Below are positions 62,035 to 64,000 of a stretch of DNA of 64,000 nucleotides, one piece after another. Each line of letters starts with the position of its first letter. The first letter of the stretch is position 1. The notes beneath the pieces were generated by a model, which was not told the DNA's origin, made no database searches, and worked only from the letters and a program-made list of their open reading frames with translations. The position numbers were made by a program, and so were the translations under genes. Source of the DNA: Bordetella genomosp. 12 (GTDB taxonomy: Bacteria; Pseudomonadota; Gammaproteobacteria; Burkholderiales; Burkholderiaceae_B); the NCBI RefSeq assembly GCF_002261355.1, contig NZ_NEVU01000003.1, positions 558,001 to 622,000 on the forward strand, in the 5' to 3' direction.

Positions 62035-64000
62035 TTACTGCAACGTGCGGGTGAAGACAAACTTGCCGTCGCGGTAATCCACCGGCACGACATCGCGCGG
62101 GCCGAACACGCCTTGCAAGATGAGCTTGGCCACCGGGTTCTCGATCTGCTGCTGGATGGCACGCTTGAGCGGCCGCGCGCCAAACACCGGGTCGAAGCCC
62201 ACCCGGGCGATCTCGGCCAGGGCCGCGTCGGTGACTTCCAGCTGCATCTCCTGCTTCTCGAGGCGTTCGGCCAGCCGCTTGAGCTGGATGCGCGCAATAG
62301 ACTCGATGTGCTGGGCATCCAGGGCATGGAACACCACCACCTCGTCGATGCGATTGAGGAACTCGGGACGCAAGGTCTGCTTGAGTTCTTCCATCACCAC
62401 ATCCTTGATGACCTCATAGGGCTTGCCGGTCATGCTCTGGATCTGCTGCGAGCCCAGATTCGAGGTCATGACGATGACGGTGTTGCGGAAGTCCACCGTG
62501 CGGCCTTGGCCGTCGGTCAGGCGGCCATCATCGAGCACCTGCAGCAAGACGTTGAACACATCCGGATGGGCTTTCTCGACTTCGTCGAGCAGCACCACGC
62601 TGTACGGCTTGCGGCGCACGGCTTCGGTCAGATAGCCGCCCTCTTCGTAGCCCACATAGCCCGGAGGCGCACCGATGAGGCGGGCCACGGAATGCTTTTC
62701 CATGAACTCGCTCATGTCGATACGGATCATGTGCTCTTCGGAGTCGAACAGGAAGTCCGCCAGGGCACGCGTGAGTTCGGTCTTGCCCACGCCGGTCGGG
62801 CCCAGAAACAGGAAAGACCCATAAGGCTTGGAGGGGTCAGCCAGACCCGCGCGCGAGCGGCGGATGGCATCGGCCACGAGGCTGCACGCTTCTTCCTGGC
62901 CCACCACACGCTGATGCAGCGCGTCTTCCATGTGCAGCAGCTTGTCGCGCTCGCCTTCCATCATCTTGGACACCGGAATGCCGGTGGCGCGCGAGACGAC
63001 TTCGGCGATTTCCTCGGCGCCTACCTGCGTGCGCAACAGACGCGGCTTGCCGCCGGCGGTCTCGGCGCGTTCGACATCTTCCTCGGCCAGATCCGCCGCC
63101 TTCAGGCGGGCTTCCAGCTCCGGCAGCTTGCCGTACTGCAGCTCGGCAAGCTTATCGAACTGCCCCTTGCGCTGCAGCTCGGCCATGTCGGCGCGTACGC
63201 GGTCGATCTCTTCCTTGATGGATTGCGTGCCTTGCACGGCGGCCTTCTCGGCCTTCCAGATTTCTTCGTAGTCGTTGTACTCGCGCTGCAGGCGTTCGAG
63301 CTCTTCCTCGATGACGGCCAGCCGGCGCTTGGAAGCGTCGTCGGTTTCTTTTTTGACGGCTTCGCGCTCGATCTTCAACTGGATGATGCGACGATCCAGT
63401 TTGTCCATGACCTCGGGCTTGGAGTCGATCTCCATGCGGATGCGGGAAGCGGCCTCATCGATCAGGTCGATGGCCTTGTCAGGCAGGAAGCGGTCGGTGA
63501 TGTAGCGATGCGACAGCTCGGCGGCCGCGACGATGGCCGGATCCGTGATCTCGACGCCGTGGTGAATCTCGTAGCGCTCCTGCAAACCGCGCAGGATGGC
63601 GATGGTCGACTCGACATCGGGTTCGCCCACGAGCACCTTCTGGAAGCGGCGCTCCAGCGCGGCGTCCTTTTCGATGTACTTGCGGTATTCATCCAGCGTG
63701 GTGGCGCCTATGCAGTGCAGCTCGCCGCGCGCCAGCGCCGGCTTGAGCATGTTGCCCGCATCCATGGCGCCCTCGGCCTTGCCGGCGCCGACCATGGTGT
63801 GCAGCTCGTCGATGAAAACGATGTTTTGCCCGTCGTCCTGGGAGAGTTCCTTCAGTACGGCCTTGAGGCGTTCTTCGAACTCGCCGCGGAACTTCGCGCC
63901 AGCGAGCAGCGCGGCCAGATCCAACGACAGCACGCGCTTGCCGCGCAGCGTCTCGGGGACTTCGTCATTGACGATGCGCTGCGCCAGACCTTCGACGATG
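62035..64000 (-). CDS. clpB: Chaperone ClpB (partial, N-terminus off the window)
   Basis: ClpB is a AAA+ disaggregase that works with DnaK. About 655 codons of the C-terminal part are here; roughly the first 200 residues are outside. Visible are the end of AAA1 with Walker B 'IVFIDELH' and 'RRFQKV' arginine finger region, the long coiled-coil M domain ('[17 protein letters not shown]'), AAA2 with '[11 protein letters not shown]' and '[14 protein letters not shown]', and the C-terminal small domain. No ClpP-binding IGL loop is seen, as expected for ClpB. Stop is followed by a terminator. Confidence 0.96.
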   Translation of the reverse strand, partial: IVEGLAQRIVNDEVPETLRGKRVLSLDLAALLAGAKFRGEFEERLKAVLKELSQDDGQNIVFIDELHTMVGAGKAEGAMDAGNMLKPALARGELHCIGATTLDEYRKYIEKDAALERRFQKVLVGEPDVESTIAILRGLQERYEIHHGVEITDPAIVAAAELSHRYITDRFLPDKAIDLIDEAASRIRMEIDSKPEVMDKLDRRIIQLKIEREAVKKETDDASKRRLAVIEEELERLQREYNDYEEIWKAEKAAVQGTQSIKEEIDRVRADMAELQRKGQFDKLAELQYGKLPELEARLKAADLAEEDVERAETAGGKPRLLRTQVGAEEIAEVVSRATGIPVSKMMEGERDKLLHMEDALHQRVVGQEEACSLVADAIRRSRAGLADPSKPYGSFLFLGPTGVGKTELTRALADFLFDSEEHMIRIDMSEFMEKHSVARLIGAPPGYVGYEEGGYLTEAVRRKPYSVVLLDEVEKAHPDVFNVLLQVLDDGRLTDGQGRTVDFRNTVIVMTSNLGSQQIQSMTGKPYEVIKDVVMEELKQTLRPEFLNRIDEVVVFHALDAQHIESIARIQLKRLAERLEKQEMQLEVTDAALAEIARVGFDPVFGARPLKRAIQQQIENPVAKLILQGVFGPRDVVPVDYRDGKFVFTRTLQ

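Overview
The window is chromosomal DNA from a high-GC betaproteobacterium, most likely Bordetella or a close Alcaligenaceae relative such as Achromobacter. This rests on the gene order rimP-nusA-infB-rbfA-truB-typA, the type B ribosomal protein L31, two Bug-family solute receptors, and the general protein character. No insertion sequence, phage gene, CRISPR array or rRNA is visible. It is mostly core genome with metabolic operons. Both edges cut a gene: an RND pump at the left and clpB at the right.

Layout. 1-3822: an acrA/acrB-type efflux pump with a receiver-less OmpR-type DNA-binding protein upstream. 3960-5765: a patatin-like phospholipase and a DUF4136 lipoprotein. 5866-8853: a molybdate unit, modE facing modABC, with a clear ModE-type operator before modA. 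8893-11639: a three-gene ABC importer of the TrpXYZ type. 11866-14470: aldo/keto reductase, periplasmic Cu/Zn superoxide dismutase and a Bug receptor. 14639-18937: a malonate operon (matR, matA, an enoyl-CoA hydratase homologue, matB). 19015-21408: a spermidine-synthase-like protein divergent from a gamma-glutamyltransferase. 21505-32882: translation and RNA-modification genes (typA, truB, rbfA, infB, nusA, rimP, an RluB-type pseudouridine synthase) and scpB.

32912-36296 holds three tRNA genes (fMet, Asn, Thr), a LysR regulator and a CobW-type GTPase. 36318-39209: maleylacetoacetate isomerase, ispH, an FKBP isomerase and radC. 39264-40814: kynB-kynA of tryptophan breakdown. 40973-49913: rpmE2, a PMT-like membrane glycosyltransferase with a MATE exporter, a TauE/SafE permease, radA, an SDR and alanine racemase. 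50011-53022: hpnC-hpnD-hpnE for squalene. 53031-53975: crcB and an HdeD-like gene.

The most interesting region is 54099-58464. Five tightly packed genes lie behind a promoter with a probable Fur site: a PepSY membrane protein, an exported DUF2271 protein, an exported DUF4198 protein, an ApbE-type FMN transferase and a membrane-anchored diflavin reductase. The DUF2271 protein carries a sequence (D93 to T99) matching the covalent-FMN attachment motif. Together they look like an iron-controlled electron path from cytoplasmic NADPH to a flavinylated periplasmic protein. The window closes with a Bug receptor, an N-acyl-D-amino-acid deacylase, a divergent LysR regulator, and clpB.
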